From assembly GCA_021201335.1 (NCBI GenBank), contig JAJQFD010000037.1:1-64000 (forward strand): a stretch of 64,000 nt of DNA, written 5' to 3'. Below, piece by piece: positions 1-10,101 of the stretch. The position numbers were made by a program, and so were the translations under genes. The notes under the pieces were generated by a model. The model searched no databases. It was not told the DNA's origin and worked only from the letters and a program-made list of their open reading frames with translations. This DNA is from Bacteroides sp. Its GTDB lineage: Bacteria > Bacteroidota > Bacteroidia > Bacteroidales > Bacteroidaceae. Position 1 is the first letter of the stretch. Each line of letters opens with the position of its first letter.

Positions 1-57
1 GACCTATTATGCTATTCTTTTTATTGTTTTATTATATCGAACTCACGTTAAAATAAG

Positions 58-696
58 ATGAAATACTTTATAATATTATTTATATTACTCCTTTCTGCTA
101 ATTGTATGGCACAAAACTTTCAGTTAAAAAATGGTGATCTGATATTTCAGGAAGCCTGTCCGACGGATACAGAAAATCCCATTAAAGAGGTAACAAACAG
201 TATTGATGATTATCACTTTACCCATGTTGGTATCGTATATATTGATAATAAAGACAGCATTTTTGTTTTGGAAGCAACCACTCCTAAAGTCTCTCTTACT
301 CCACTTGCAGCATATTTATATCCTGAGAAAGCGAAAGGATGTTATCCGAAATCAGTTGTGGGCAGGCTAAAACAGCAATATCAACATCTTATTCCGAGAT
401 CTTTAGATATAGGATTTACTTTGGTAGGAAAAGAATATGATTATGGCTATATATTGGGTAACGATCAATATTATTGTTCGGAACTTGTTTATGAAATATT
501 GAAACAGGCCAATGAAGGAAAAGATGTATTTCCTCTGAATGTTATGACCTTTAAATCCAGCGAAACTGGCCAGACAACCCAGGGATGGATTGAGCATTTC
601 AATAAACATGACCTGCCAATACCTGAAGGTGAATCAGGCATTAATCCGGGGGCTATGTCACGTTGTGATGTAATTGATATTATACATTACTATTAG
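58..696 (+). CDS. YiiX/YebB-like permuted papain (NlpC/P60-type) hydrolase, secreted
   Basis: Signal peptide, GDLIFQ...FTHVGIVY and YYCSELVYE motifs typical of YiiX-like proteins. Confidence 0.75.
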   Translation: MKYFIILFILLLSANCMAQNFQLKNGDLIFQEACPTDTENPIKEVTNSIDDYHFTHVGIVYIDNKDSIFVLEATTPKVSLTPLAAYLYPEKAKGCYPKSVVGRLKQQYQHLIPRSLDIGFTLVGKEYDYGYILGNDQYYCSELVYEILKQANEGKDVFPLNVMTFKSSETGQTTQGWIEHFNKHDLPIPEGESGINPGAMSRCDVIDIIHYY

Positions 697-751
697 TGTT
701 TGTACTATTAGACAGGTTCTGGTTGAATATCAATGAAGAAATGAGTATTAT

Positions 752-1546
752 ATGAAACAGAAAATATACCAGGTAGATGCTTTTGCCAATGAAGCTTTTA
801 GGGGAAACCCTGCTTCTGTCTGTCCCTTAGATAAATGGTTGAAAGATGAAACCCTGCTGAAAATAGCTATGGAAAACAACCTTGCCGAAACTGCCTTTTA
901 TGTAAAAAATGAAAGACAATATGAAATTCGATGGTTTACACCTACTATCGAAGTTGATCTTTGTGGTCATGCAACACTTGCTGCCGCATTTATACTTTTT
1001 AATTATGAAGGTCGTAAAAGTGATACGATCTACTTTCATTCCCCAAGAAGCGGTGAATTAACCGTAACAAGACATGAACCCTACTTAACTCTTAACTTCC
1101 CTGTCGATGTATTTGAAGAGATTGAATTGACCGATGAACTATCTGTCGGATTCAATTTAAAACCTCGTTTAGCATTCAAAGGGAAAACCGACTATTTGTT
1201 TATTTATAACAATGAAGAAGAAATAAAAACAATTAAATATGACCTGGAAGCAATATCCAGATTAAAGGCAAGAGGTGTGATTATTTCTGCAAAAGGAAAT
1301 AAAACCGATTTTGTATCCAGATTCTTTGCTCCCCAGTCTGGAATAAACGAAGATCCTGTTACCGGTTCTGCACATACTACTCTTATACCATACTGGTCAG
1401 AGGTTCTTGGGAAAAAGGAATTAACTGCCATGCAGTTATCAAAACGAACTGGATATCTTCGTTGTAAGAATTTAGGCAATCGGGTAGAGATAAGTGGAGA
1501 ATGTACATTATATATGTTAGGGGAGATCCATTTACCAATTATTTGA
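752..1546 (+). CDS. PhzF-family isomerase/epimerase
   Basis: QVDAFANEAFRGNPASVCPLD N-terminus; DLCGHATLAAA and EDPVTGSAHTTL motifs. Confidence 0.9.
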   Translation: MKQKIYQVDAFANEAFRGNPASVCPLDKWLKDETLLKIAMENNLAETAFYVKNERQYEIRWFTPTIEVDLCGHATLAAAFILFNYEGRKSDTIYFHSPRSGELTVTRHEPYLTLNFPVDVFEEIELTDELSVGFNLKPRLAFKGKTDYLFIYNNEEEIKTIKYDLEAISRLKARGVIISAKGNKTDFVSRFFAPQSGINEDPVTGSAHTTLIPYWSEVLGKKELTAMQLSKRTGYLRCKNLGNRVEISGECTLYMLGEIHLPII

Positions 1547-1590
1547 TCCGTTCTTTTTATGTGCATCTTCGGAAGTTTGCATCTGATATG

Positions 1591-2058
1591 AATAAAAAAA
1601 TAGAGATAATGAGAATAATATCTATTAGAGAAAATCCTGAATATAAGGATAAAGCTGTTAATTACTTCAGTAGTACATGGTCTTCTGTATCCCGAATTAT
1701 TTATGAAGACAGCATGACGCATAGCCTTACTACTTCTAGTCCGTTACCCCAATGGTATTTGCTTGAAAAAGACAATGAAATAATCGGAAGTGCCGGGCTT
1801 ATTACAAATGATTTCATCAGTCGGATGGATTTATATCCTTGGTTGTGCGGTGTTTTTATTGAAGAAAAGCATCGAGGACATGCATATTCTTCCCTTTTAT
1901 TTGAAAAGGCAAAAGAAGATAGTAAAAGTGCCGGATTCAGTCATCTCTATCTTTGTACAGATCATATTGGTTTCTATGAAAAGTATGGATTTCATTATAT
2001 AGGACAAGGATACCATCCCTGGGGAGAAGATTCACGTATTTATCAGATAGAATTATAA
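1591..2058 (+). CDS. GNAT family N-acetyltransferase
   Basis: GVFIEEKHRGHAYSSLLFEKA acetyl-CoA binding motif; track ORF starts at 1501, but an internal ATG near 1588-1612 removes the overlap with the PhzF gene. Confidence 0.8.
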   Translation, partial: NKKIEIMRIISIRENPEYKDKAVNYFSSTWSSVSRIIYEDSMTHSLTTSSPLPQWYLLEKDNEIIGSAGLITNDFISRMDLYPWLCGVFIEEKHRGHAYSSLLFEKAKEDSKSAGFSHLYLCTDHIGFYEKYGFHYIGQGYHPWGEDSRIYQIEL

Positions 2059-2080
2059 ATTTTTTTTTAAGAATTGGAAT

Positions 2081-2938
2081 ATGAGAACGGAAGAAGAGAT
2101 AATGAATTTACTATTCGGAGTCGTTCAGAATGATCAACGCATAAGGGCAGTAGGAATGGAGGGATCTCGTACCAATCCGAATGCTCCTAAAGATCGTTTT
2201 CAGGATTATGATGTTTCTTTTTTCATTACGGAGATGGCTTCTTTTCTGGTAGATGACAAGTGGTTAAATGTTTTCGGGGATCGTATCATTATGCAAAAAC
2301 CGGAGGCGATGACATTATTCCCGCCTGCTTTAGGCGGTTGGTTTTCTTATCTGATGCTATTTACTGATGGCAACCGCATCGATTTGAAGTTAATTCCGCT
2401 CGCTGATATCAAAAAATATATTGAGAGTGAACGGGGACTTGTGAAAGTTTTGATGGACAAAGACGGGCTTTTCCCGAAATTAGCTCCTCCGACGGATAAG
2501 TATTACAATGTTCGTAAGCCTTCTAATAAAGAATTCTCCGATTGTTGTAATGAGTTTTGGTGGGTTTCAACGTATGTGGCAAAAGGACTTGCAAGAAGAG
2601 AAATCTTATATGCTATTGATCATCTTAATTTATATGTCAGACCAGAGCTTTTGCGCATGTTATCTTGGAGAGCTGGAATAGATGCAGGCTTCTCAGTTAG
2701 CATGGGTAAGAATTATAAATATATGGAGCATTATATTGATCTCGCCTTGTGGAATCAGCTCCTTACCACGTACGATGTTTCCTGTTACCAGAAGTGCTGG
2801 GATGCTCTTTTTATGATATCCAGTTTATTTACAGAAATTGCAAAAGAAGTGGCGCATCATCTTGGATATTGTGACCCGGAATCTGAATTCCTTAAGGTAA
2901 AGGATTATCTGCGTCAGATATATAAGGAATTTTACTAG
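2081..2938 (+). CDS. Aminoglycoside 6-adenylyltransferase (ANT(6)-like)
   Basis: MEGSRTNPNAPKDRFQDYDVSFFI nucleotidyltransferase motif and overall ANT(6)/AadE-like sequence. Confidence 0.88.
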   Translation: MRTEEEIMNLLFGVVQNDQRIRAVGMEGSRTNPNAPKDRFQDYDVSFFITEMASFLVDDKWLNVFGDRIIMQKPEAMTLFPPALGGWFSYLMLFTDGNRIDLKLIPLADIKKYIESERGLVKVLMDKDGLFPKLAPPTDKYYNVRKPSNKEFSDCCNEFWWVSTYVAKGLARREILYAIDHLNLYVRPELLRMLSWRAGIDAGFSVSMGKNYKYMEHYIDLALWNQLLTTYDVSCYQKCWDALFMISSLFTEIAKEVAHHLGYCDPESEFLKVKDYLRQIYKEFY

Positions 2939-3232
2939 AATCGTATTAACAATTTAACCTCGCATTTACTGCTTTCTTATTTTATATTTATATATCTTTT
3001 AGGCTGGGATGGATTGCCTAAGCATTGTTTACCATATCATAAGCTTCCTGCATAGCGAATTTATCCTTAATTTCGCACGCTTAGCATTTCCGGCGGAGGC
3101 TCATATTCTTTCGTTCCTAGGTCTATCTTGAGATTTTATGCCGCTATAGGTTACCTAAATAAGAACGTGGCCCTCTAAACAAAACCATTTGAGCTTTTAT
3201 TCACCCCGGAAATAAAATATTATTTTTTCATA

Positions 3233-3298
3233 TAGAGATGCAATATTTGCGTCTCTAACGGCGTGCATCTCTAATTGCGTATATCCCAATTATACGCA
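3233..3298. repeat. Palindromic intergenic repeat (TAGAGATGCA / TGCGTCTCTA / TGCATCTCTA, then TGCGTATA / TATACGCA)
   Basis: Arms at 3233-3242, 3248-3257, 3264-3273; second hairpin 3276-3283 / 3291-3298. Confidence 0.75.
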
Positions 3299-3439
3299 TT
3301 TAAATATTTATATATCCCCACCTCCTCCATCTACAAAATCCCCTCTTTTGTATATTTCCTACTCCCTCTCCGTATATATTTCCAAAACCGCATGACCCTC
3401 GTGTTTATCTTTGCCCCATAATCAAAGTAAACACAAAAA

Positions 3440-5827
3440 ATGAAACAAACAACGATCTTTTCCATCCTCTTCTTAGTAATCCTCGCAACCTGCACAATCC
3501 CTCGGAACCTGTTCGCCCAATCTAGCCGGCAATCCGCCAAACAATCCCCTTCGGGCCCCCTCACCCAAACCATCCGCGGCACAGTCATAGACCGCTCCTC
3601 CGGAGAACCCATACCCTACACCACAGTCATCCTTGATAATACCACCAACGGAACAAGCACCGGCGATGCAGGCACATTCACCCTCACCAACGTCCCCATC
3701 GGACGCCATTCCGTCACCGTCAGCTTTATAGGCTATGAAACCACAATTGTAAAAGAAATTCTCGTTACCTCCACCAAAGAAGTGACCCTTGAAATCCCTC
3801 TGACGGAAAAGACCACACAAGTAGACGAAGTCGTGATACGCCCCACCGTCAACAAATCCGAACCCCTCAATAAAATGGCGACCCTTGGCGCGCAAATGTT
3901 TAGCGTGGAAGAAGCCGGACGTTACGCCGGAGGTATGGACGACCCCGCACGCCTCGTCAGCTCCTACGCCGGAGTAGCCACACAAAGCGTATCCGGCAAC
4001 GCCATCTCCATACACGGCAACGCCCCGAGCCTGCTGCAATGGCGGTTGGAAGACGTGGAAATACCCAACCCCAACCACTTTGCCGATGTCAGCGTACTAG
4101 GCGGAGGGTTCCTCTCCGGTATGAGCAGCAACGTACTCGGCAACTCAGATTTCTTCATCGGCGCATTCCCGGCAGAGTACAACAACGCGGTCTCCGGCGT
4201 GTTCGACATGAAACTGCGCAACGGCAACAACCACAAATACCAACATACCTTCCAACTCGGAATCCTCGGTCTCGACTTCGCCTCCGAAGGCCCGATCAGC
4301 AAAAAGCATAATTCCTCCTACATCATCAACTACCGCTATTCCACCACCAGCCTTGCCGAAAAAATAATCGGTAAAGAAGACATGGGGGGCACGCTCGGTT
4401 ATCAAGACCTCAACATCAAACTCAATTTCCCCACTCGCCGCGCAGGCACCTTCTCCCTGTGGGGCATCGGGCTAATTGACGATGTAGTGCCCATCCTCGT
4501 TGACCCTGATGAGTGGGAATACCTCGAAGAAGGAATCCTTACCGGCTCTAAACAAAAATCCGGTGCGGCAGGTCTGTCCCACAGATACCTGTTCCGCAAC
4601 AACAAAACCACCCTGCGCACCACCCTTGCCGCCACCCATATCGACACCAGTGTAGACGAAGAATTTTGTGACCTCGATGAAAGCCGGAGCCCCCGCACCG
4701 ACATGGCATCCAACACCACAAACCTGATCGCTACCACCTCCCTGAACCACAAGTTCAGCCCCCGTCACACCAACAAAACAGGCGTTACATTCACAAATAT
4801 CAACTACGATATGAGCCTCGATTTCACACCACTCTTTGGTCAGCCCCTGGAAAATTACATCAACTCCGAAGGCCATACAAACCTGATCGCCGCCTACACC
4901 AGTTCGCAGGTAAACATCCTGAAGAACTTCACCCTTACCGCCGGACTCAACCTCCAGCACCTTACGCTCAACAGCACCACTACCCTCGAACCCCGCGCCG
5001 GACTCAAATGGTACGCCACCCCCGCACACTCCTTTGCCATTGCTTACGGACTACATAGCCGCATGGAAAAACCCGATATCTATTTCGTGAAAGACGAAAA
5101 TGGAAACCTGCCCAACAAAGAACTCAGCTTCACCAAAAGCCACCACTTCATGTTCTCCTACGTCTACCGCATTTCGGACGATATGAACCTCAAAATTGAA
5201 CCCTACTACCAACACCTCTACGATGTGCCCGTAACGGCAGACGGTTCATACTCCATCCTCAACCGCAAGGACTTCTACATCACCGAAATACTTGTACCCA
5301 AAGGCAAAGGGCGCAACTACGGCGTTGACCTCACTTTCGAAAAATACCTCACCAAAGGCATGTACTACATGGTCACCGCCTCTGTGTTCAGTTCCAAATA
5401 CCTCGGTGGAGACGGCAAATGGTACAACACCCGCTACAACCGCAACTATATCGTCAACGGACTCATCGGCAAAGAGTGGATGTTCGGCCGCGACATGCTC
5501 GGCGTAAACCTCAAACTCACCCTCATGGGCGGACACCGCTACACCCCTGTTGACGAAGCCGCCACCCTTGCCCATCCCGACAAAGAGGCACAATATGACG
5601 AAACCCAAATGTATTCCCGACAATTCTCACCCATGCTCATCGGCGATTTTTCCATCAGCTACCGCATGAACCGGAGACACCTGGCACACGAATTTGCCAT
5701 CAAAAGCGTCAACGCCACCCGCCAAAAAGAGTATGCCGGACACCGTTACAATATCCAGACCAACCAGATAGAACCCTACCGCCCCAATACTGCCATGTTC
5801 AACGTAAGCTACCGGATAGAGTTTTGA
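3440..5827 (+). CDS. TonB-dependent receptor with N-terminal carboxypeptidase-like regulatory (CarboxypepD_reg-like) domain
   Basis: Signal peptide; IRGTVIDRSSGEPIPYTTVILDNTTNGTSTGDAGTFTL; plug and beta-barrel, C-terminal aromatic residue. Confidence 0.9.
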   Translation: MKQTTIFSILFLVILATCTIPRNLFAQSSRQSAKQSPSGPLTQTIRGTVIDRSSGEPIPYTTVILDNTTNGTSTGDAGTFTLTNVPIGRHSVTVSFIGYETTIVKEILVTSTKEVTLEIPLTEKTTQVDEVVIRPTVNKSEPLNKMATLGAQMFSVEEAGRYAGGMDDPARLVSSYAGVATQSVSGNAISIHGNAPSLLQWRLEDVEIPNPNHFADVSVLGGGFLSGMSSNVLGNSDFFIGAFPAEYNNAVSGVFDMKLRNGNNHKYQHTFQLGILGLDFASEGPISKKHNSSYIINYRYSTTSLAEKIIGKEDMGGTLGYQDLNIKLNFPTRRAGTFSLWGIGLIDDVVPILVDPDEWEYLEEGILTGSKQKSGAAGLSHRYLFRNNKTTLRTTLAATHIDTSVDEEFCDLDESRSPRTDMASNTTNLIATTSLNHKFSPRHTNKTGVTFTNINYDMSLDFTPLFGQPLENYINSEGHTNLIAAYTSSQVNILKNFTLTAGLNLQHLTLNSTTTLEPRAGLKWYATPAHSFAIAYGLHSRMEKPDIYFVKDENGNLPNKELSFTKSHHFMFSYVYRISDDMNLKIEPYYQHLYDVPVTADGSYSILNRKDFYITEILVPKGKGRNYGVDLTFEKYLTKGMYYMVTASVFSSKYLGGDGKWYNTRYNRNYIVNGLIGKEWMFGRDMLGVNLKLTLMGGHRYTPVDEAATLAHPDKEAQYDETQMYSRQFSPMLIGDFSISYRMNRRHLAHEFAIKSVNATRQKEYAGHRYNIQTNQIEPYRPNTAMFNVSYRIEF

Positions 5828-5834
5828 TCATGCC

Positions 5835-5880
5835 ACTCTCCTCCTTATCAAGGAGGAATACCCAAAGGGGGAGGTGGTTA
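5835..5880. repeat. Palindromic CCTCCTT..AAGGAGG / CCAC..GGTGG 3' repeat
   Basis: ccactctcctccttatcaaggaggaatacccaaagggggaggtgg directly after the receptor stop. Confidence 0.5.
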
Positions 5881-5953
5881 AATCAAATCACTGTTTTGAC
5901 AACCTATTTATACCCAAAAACACCCATAATATACAAATAATCTATAATTTTGG

Positions 5954-6991
5954 ATGCAGATGATAAGCCGCACACGCAATAATATACTATACGACTTCCT
6001 CATCCAACCCTGGTACAGGATATGGAGACACGTACTCTTTTTCCTCACCTTCACCTTTATCTTCATCGGGCAGTCGCTGTTTGTCTTTGGCGACCAACTG
6101 GAAGCAATCGGCAATAAAGTCTACTGGTTCACCGGCGGTAGCGTCCTCACCATGGTAACGGTGCTTTATCTCAATATCTATTACCACGTTCCGCTGTTGC
6201 TGTTAAAAAATAAATACGTGCAGTTTTTCGCAATCTTCCTGGCAGAAACCGCCCTTTACATCATCATCAAAAGCGTAGTCGAAACCCACCTGCTTGCCCA
6301 GATCGGCATCACCCGCAATTTCAACGGCATCACCCTGCTGGACATCATTTCGAACCTCACTCTCTACACCATCTGTATCATCGGAAGTTCCGCCACCGTC
6401 CTGTTCAAACAGTGGATTACCGATAGTGAAAACATAGACGATTTAAAAAACAAACAACTCAAAAACCGTGTAGAAGAGCTAAAGAACCGCATCAACCCCA
6501 AATTCCTGACAAACATACTCGACTATGTATCCGAAAAAGTAAAATCCGATTCCTGCGCAGCCTCCGACATCCTTTTTAGCTTGAGCGATATGTTGCGCTA
6601 CGAGCTCTACGACTGTAAACGCGAAAAAGTATTGCTTGATTCCGACGTCGAATTCATAGACGCATACCTGTCGCTCGAACAGCTCAACCACCCTGGCACA
6701 TTCACCCATACCATAACCACCACCGGAAAGAGCAAACTGTTCGTTCCCCCCTTTACCTACGTACCCATTATCCGTAAAATAATCGAACAACACCCGACAA
6801 GTATACACATCACTTTCGATATCGGCAAACACTCGGTCACATTCCGCTGTACCGTATCGGGCGCGAACCTCGGCCACTGCGACTTCTCCCCCGAAAAACA
6901 AAGGCTCGCAGCGATTCACCACAAGAATATCAACCTCGTAAATACCGCAGACAGCGTAGAACTGCACCACGAAATATGCTGGAAAAAATAA
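5954..6991 (+). CDS. LytS-like membrane sensor, degenerate histidine kinase (pseudokinase)
   Basis: Four TM segments; motif RINPKFLTNILDYVS aligns with QINPHFLFNTLN but has Lys for His; no recognisable N-box or G-box. Confidence 0.8.
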   Translation: MQMISRTRNNILYDFLIQPWYRIWRHVLFFLTFTFIFIGQSLFVFGDQLEAIGNKVYWFTGGSVLTMVTVLYLNIYYHVPLLLLKNKYVQFFAIFLAETALYIIIKSVVETHLLAQIGITRNFNGITLLDIISNLTLYTICIIGSSATVLFKQWITDSENIDDLKNKQLKNRVEELKNRINPKFLTNILDYVSEKVKSDSCAASDILFSLSDMLRYELYDCKREKVLLDSDVEFIDAYLSLEQLNHPGTFTHTITTTGKSKLFVPPFTYVPIIRKIIEQHPTSIHITFDIGKHSVTFRCTVSGANLGHCDFSPEKQRLAAIHHKNINLVNTADSVELHHEICWKK

Positions 6992-8121
6992 ACCATATAA
7001 TCTCTGAAGTACTGCTGGAACCCCGTTACAGGCTTCTCAGACACCTGCTTGTACAAGTAGCCGTCCTTCTTATCACCGTCAACGTGCTATGGGACGAACC
7101 CGACCATATCCAACCCGGACGCCTTGGCGCATGGCTCGCCTACTTTTTGCAGATAAACATCGTGATCTACGTAAACATGTACCTGCTCGTGCCACGACTC
7201 CTGCTCAGAGGTAAAACCCCTTGGTACATCTTTGTATTGATCCTGCTCATCATCTGCACAGTAATTTCCATCGGATTGTTGCAGGAAAATTACACAACCG
7301 ATCCCGCCCATACCCAAGTTGTTAACGATATTCAAACCGATGATCATATCCCCACAGATACCCTTATCGATACCCATAGTTCTATTGGAGGAAATGCCCT
7401 GTTGATCCTTCAACCCATATCCTCCCTCGCCGCCTTCCTCGTTTTTATTGCCGGACTCACCACCATCCATCTTTTCAAATACCGCCTCGGCAACATCCGC
7501 AAGATCAACGAACTCACGAACGCCACCATGGCAATCGAACTAGCGAATCTGCAAAACCAGATCAACCCGCATTTCCTTTTCAACACCCTCAACAACGCCA
7601 ACATACTGGCAGGAAAAGACGCGGAGAAATCATCCTACATACTCCAAAAACTCAACGACCTACTCCGCTATCAAACCGCCGGAGAGTCCAAAGGGATTGT
7701 TAAGCTCACCGATGATATCAACTTCCTGACCGACTACCTCAACCTCGAGAAAACCCGCCGGGACCGTTTTGACTACATCATACACAGCGAAGGCGACTGC
7801 AATGTATCCGTACCCCCGCTGCTGTTTATTCCCTTCGTTGAGAACGCCATCAAACATAATCCGGAGAATGACTCCTATGTGAGTATCGTTTTTCGCGTCA
7901 CCTCACATAAATTGCACTTTGAATGTCAGAATCCTAAAGCCAGGTTGGCTACGCAATCCGGCGCATCCCCCCAGTCTGAATTATCCTCACCACCCAAGCA
8001 AGGAGGTCTCGGACTGAAAAACATACGCAAGCGGCTTGACCTGTTGTTCGGAAAGAACTACACTCTCGACCTGCACAATGAAAAAGAGAACTACACCGTA
8101 ATAATGGAATTTAAAATATGA
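6976..8121 (+). CDS. LytS-like sensor histidine kinase (His_kinase PF06580 type)
   Basis: NQINPHFLFNTLNNANIL; FVENAIKHN; GGLGLKNIRKRL. Confidence 0.9.
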   Translation: MLEKINHIISEVLLEPRYRLLRHLLVQVAVLLITVNVLWDEPDHIQPGRLGAWLAYFLQINIVIYVNMYLLVPRLLLRGKTPWYIFVLILLIICTVISIGLLQENYTTDPAHTQVVNDIQTDDHIPTDTLIDTHSSIGGNALLILQPISSLAAFLVFIAGLTTIHLFKYRLGNIRKINELTNATMAIELANLQNQINPHFLFNTLNNANILAGKDAEKSSYILQKLNDLLRYQTAGESKGIVKLTDDINFLTDYLNLEKTRRDRFDYIIHSEGDCNVSVPPLLFIPFVENAIKHNPENDSYVSIVFRVTSHKLHFECQNPKARLATQSGASPQSELSSPPKQGGLGLKNIRKRLDLLFGKNYTLDLHNEKENYTVIMEFKI

Positions 8122-8134
8122 AATATATCTAAAT

Positions 8135-8857
8135 ATGAAATGTATCATAGTTGACGATGAACCCATCGCCCGTCAGGGAATCAAAGACCTGCTGGACAAT
8201 ATCCAGGCACTCGAACTCTCCGGCAGCTTCGAAAACGCTGAAACCGCCGGAGAATTTATAAAAGACCACCCTGTTGACCTCATTTTTCTGGATATCCAGA
8301 TGTCCGGCATCAACGGACTGGAATTTGCCCGCAGCATATCCAAAACCACCCTTGTGATATTCACCACCGCCTTTGCCGAATTCGCCCTCGACAGCTACGA
8401 AGTGGATGCGGTGGACTATCTCGTAAAACCCATCAAACCCAAACGTTTTGAAAAGGCAGTTGAAAAGGCAATATCCTATCACAACATGCTGCTTTCGGAA
8501 GAGTCACAGAAGGAGACGGAACAGAAAGAGGTAGCGGAACAGCTGGAAGCCGATTCCATTTTTATCAAATCCGAGCGCCGTTTCTTCAGAGTGAACCTAC
8601 GTAACATTCTCTTTATTGAGGGATTAAAAGATTACGTAGTGATACAAACAGAAAAGCAACGCCTCATTACCCACATGAACCTCAAAACGATTCACGATAT
8701 GCTACCCCAAAAGACTTTCCTGCGGGTAAACCGTTCGTATATAATTAATAAGGAGCATGTAGAATCATTCAGCAACAACGATGTCTTCATCGACAAATAC
8801 GAAATCGCCATCGGCAATTTTTACAGAGATTCTTTTTTTGACCTGATGATGGGGTAG
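8135..8857 (+). CDS. LytTR-family response regulator
   Basis: CIIVDDEPIARQGIKDLL receiver, DLIFLDIQM, C-terminal LytTR domain. Confidence 0.93.
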   Translation: MKCIIVDDEPIARQGIKDLLDNIQALELSGSFENAETAGEFIKDHPVDLIFLDIQMSGINGLEFARSISKTTLVIFTTAFAEFALDSYEVDAVDYLVKPIKPKRFEKAVEKAISYHNMLLSEESQKETEQKEVAEQLEADSIFIKSERRFFRVNLRNILFIEGLKDYVVIQTEKQRLITHMNLKTIHDMLPQKTFLRVNRSYIINKEHVESFSNNDVFIDKYEIAIGNFYRDSFFDLMMG

Positions 8858-9161
8858 GAGGGTCTGTCAAAATGGACGTCACTTTTCTGTTAGATTACGA
8901 TCTGTAAGTAATCACCCCGGTAGGGGTGAGATATACATAACCCCGGGTGAGCGAAGCATAACCCGGGGTAGGTATCATACCCCCCCACAAAAACAACCCA
9001 GAAGGGGTTGAACCCGCTTCGGGGCTCACTGAAAGGTTTAGCTATTAACTCCCCGGGTCAGCGTAGTGCAGCCCGTGGTTATACACATTTTACCCCGGGC
9101 GGGGTAATTGCTTATGATTTGTAACTAATTCAAAGAACGACTGGGCTTTTGACGCACCCTC
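8858..9161. mobile_element. MITE-like element with about 15-bp terminal inverted repeats and GC-rich internal palindromes
   Basis: GAGGGTCTGTCAAAA (8858-8872) vs TTTTGACGCACCCTC (9147-9161), 13/15 match; inner imperfect inverted repeat 8890-9128; CCCGGGGT palindromes. Confidence 0.65.
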
Positions 9162-9478
9162 TATTATTTACATATATACGCTTTTGGAGATATATTCCGC
9201 TTATTGCCGAAATTTTTAATGTTACAGTACCGCAAGCCGGATGGGCGGTCAGTGCTTTCATGTTATCCTTATTCCATACTACCACTGGGAAGGTATTTAG
9301 TGAACTTCTATCCATGACTATTTCAATGGAGGATGTGAACAGTAACGAAAAGTTCTATAGACTTTCGCAGAGCCTCCCTGGTGCCACAGCGAATCCGGGG
9401 ACAATTCATACCCGTGACCTGATGGCGTATGAAGGTGACGGTTTGGTGTTATTTTACAAGACATTCTCCACTACCTAG
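9149..9478 (+). pseudogene. Chimeric remnant: MFS transporter N-terminal fragment joined to cyclophilin-like-fold fragment
   Basis: YIPLIAEIFNVTVPQAGWAVSAFML (MFS TM1-2) followed by GKVFSELLSMTISMEDVNSNEKFYRLSQSLPGATANPGTIHTRDLMAYEGDGLVLFYKTFSTT (cyclophilin-like). Confidence 0.65.
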
Positions 9479-9612
9479 CGTTGAAAAGCAAAATAATAAT
9501 ACAAGAAACAATCAGGTATAAACGTTTTAGCCGGGAACTATCTTTACTGCTGAAGTGTTACATCCTATAATCGTATTTAAATTAACAATAACAAATAAAA
9601 AATACAGAAGTT

Positions 9613-9783
9613 ATGGATAATGCAGAAAAAAAAGTAAGAGAAACCATTGAAAATATGCCTGATAAAGACCTTTATAGTATTGGTGATGCACAGATAGCTA
9701 GTGATGAAGCAAAAGAAAAGGCCAACCGCTTGCAAAATGAGGCGAAGGAAAATAATGATAATAACGAAGATAAGAAAGAGTAG
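9613..9783 (+). CDS. Small charged protein (56 aa), conserved-hypothetical type
   Basis: Read manually, below track cutoff: MDNAEKKVRETIENMPDKDLYSIGDAQIASDEAKEKANRLQNEAKENNDNNEDKKE; followed by terminator. Confidence 0.55.
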   Translation: MDNAEKKVRETIENMPDKDLYSIGDAQIASDEAKEKANRLQNEAKENNDNNEDKKE

Positions 9784-9819
9784 AACGTTCTAAAGAATGT
9801 AAATACCTAGCTGATGATT

Positions 9820-9856
9820 GAAGATGCTGATATTTAATGTAGGCATCTTCTTTTTT
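9820..9856 (+). terminator. Rho-independent terminator
   Basis: GAAGATGC...GCATCTTC followed by TTTTTT. Confidence 0.8.
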
Positions 9857-10101
9857 CGACTTTATGCTCGAGTATTGTTTATTTTATGTAATTTCGTTTT
9901 TCTCAAATTGTTTAATGTCTAAAGTTAAGAAGATATCCGTGAAGTAAATAATCTGTAATTCATTTACAGATTATACCCTATACTCAAATCTGGCAATTCC
10001 TTGTCAGAAGATTTTGTTATTGTATTTATTCACATGCATGGTTTTACAACGGGAAGCGTAATGCATTCTGTGTGACTATGATTATCATTAATTTAAGAAA
10101 A

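Noticed and set aside
1204-1722. 172-aa minus-strand ORF
   Set aside because: Antisense to PhzF and GNAT genes, no motif.
3473-4078. 201-aa minus-strand ORF under the TonB receptor
   Set aside because: Gly/Cys-rich shadow of a C-rich coding strand; receptor frame is clearly real.
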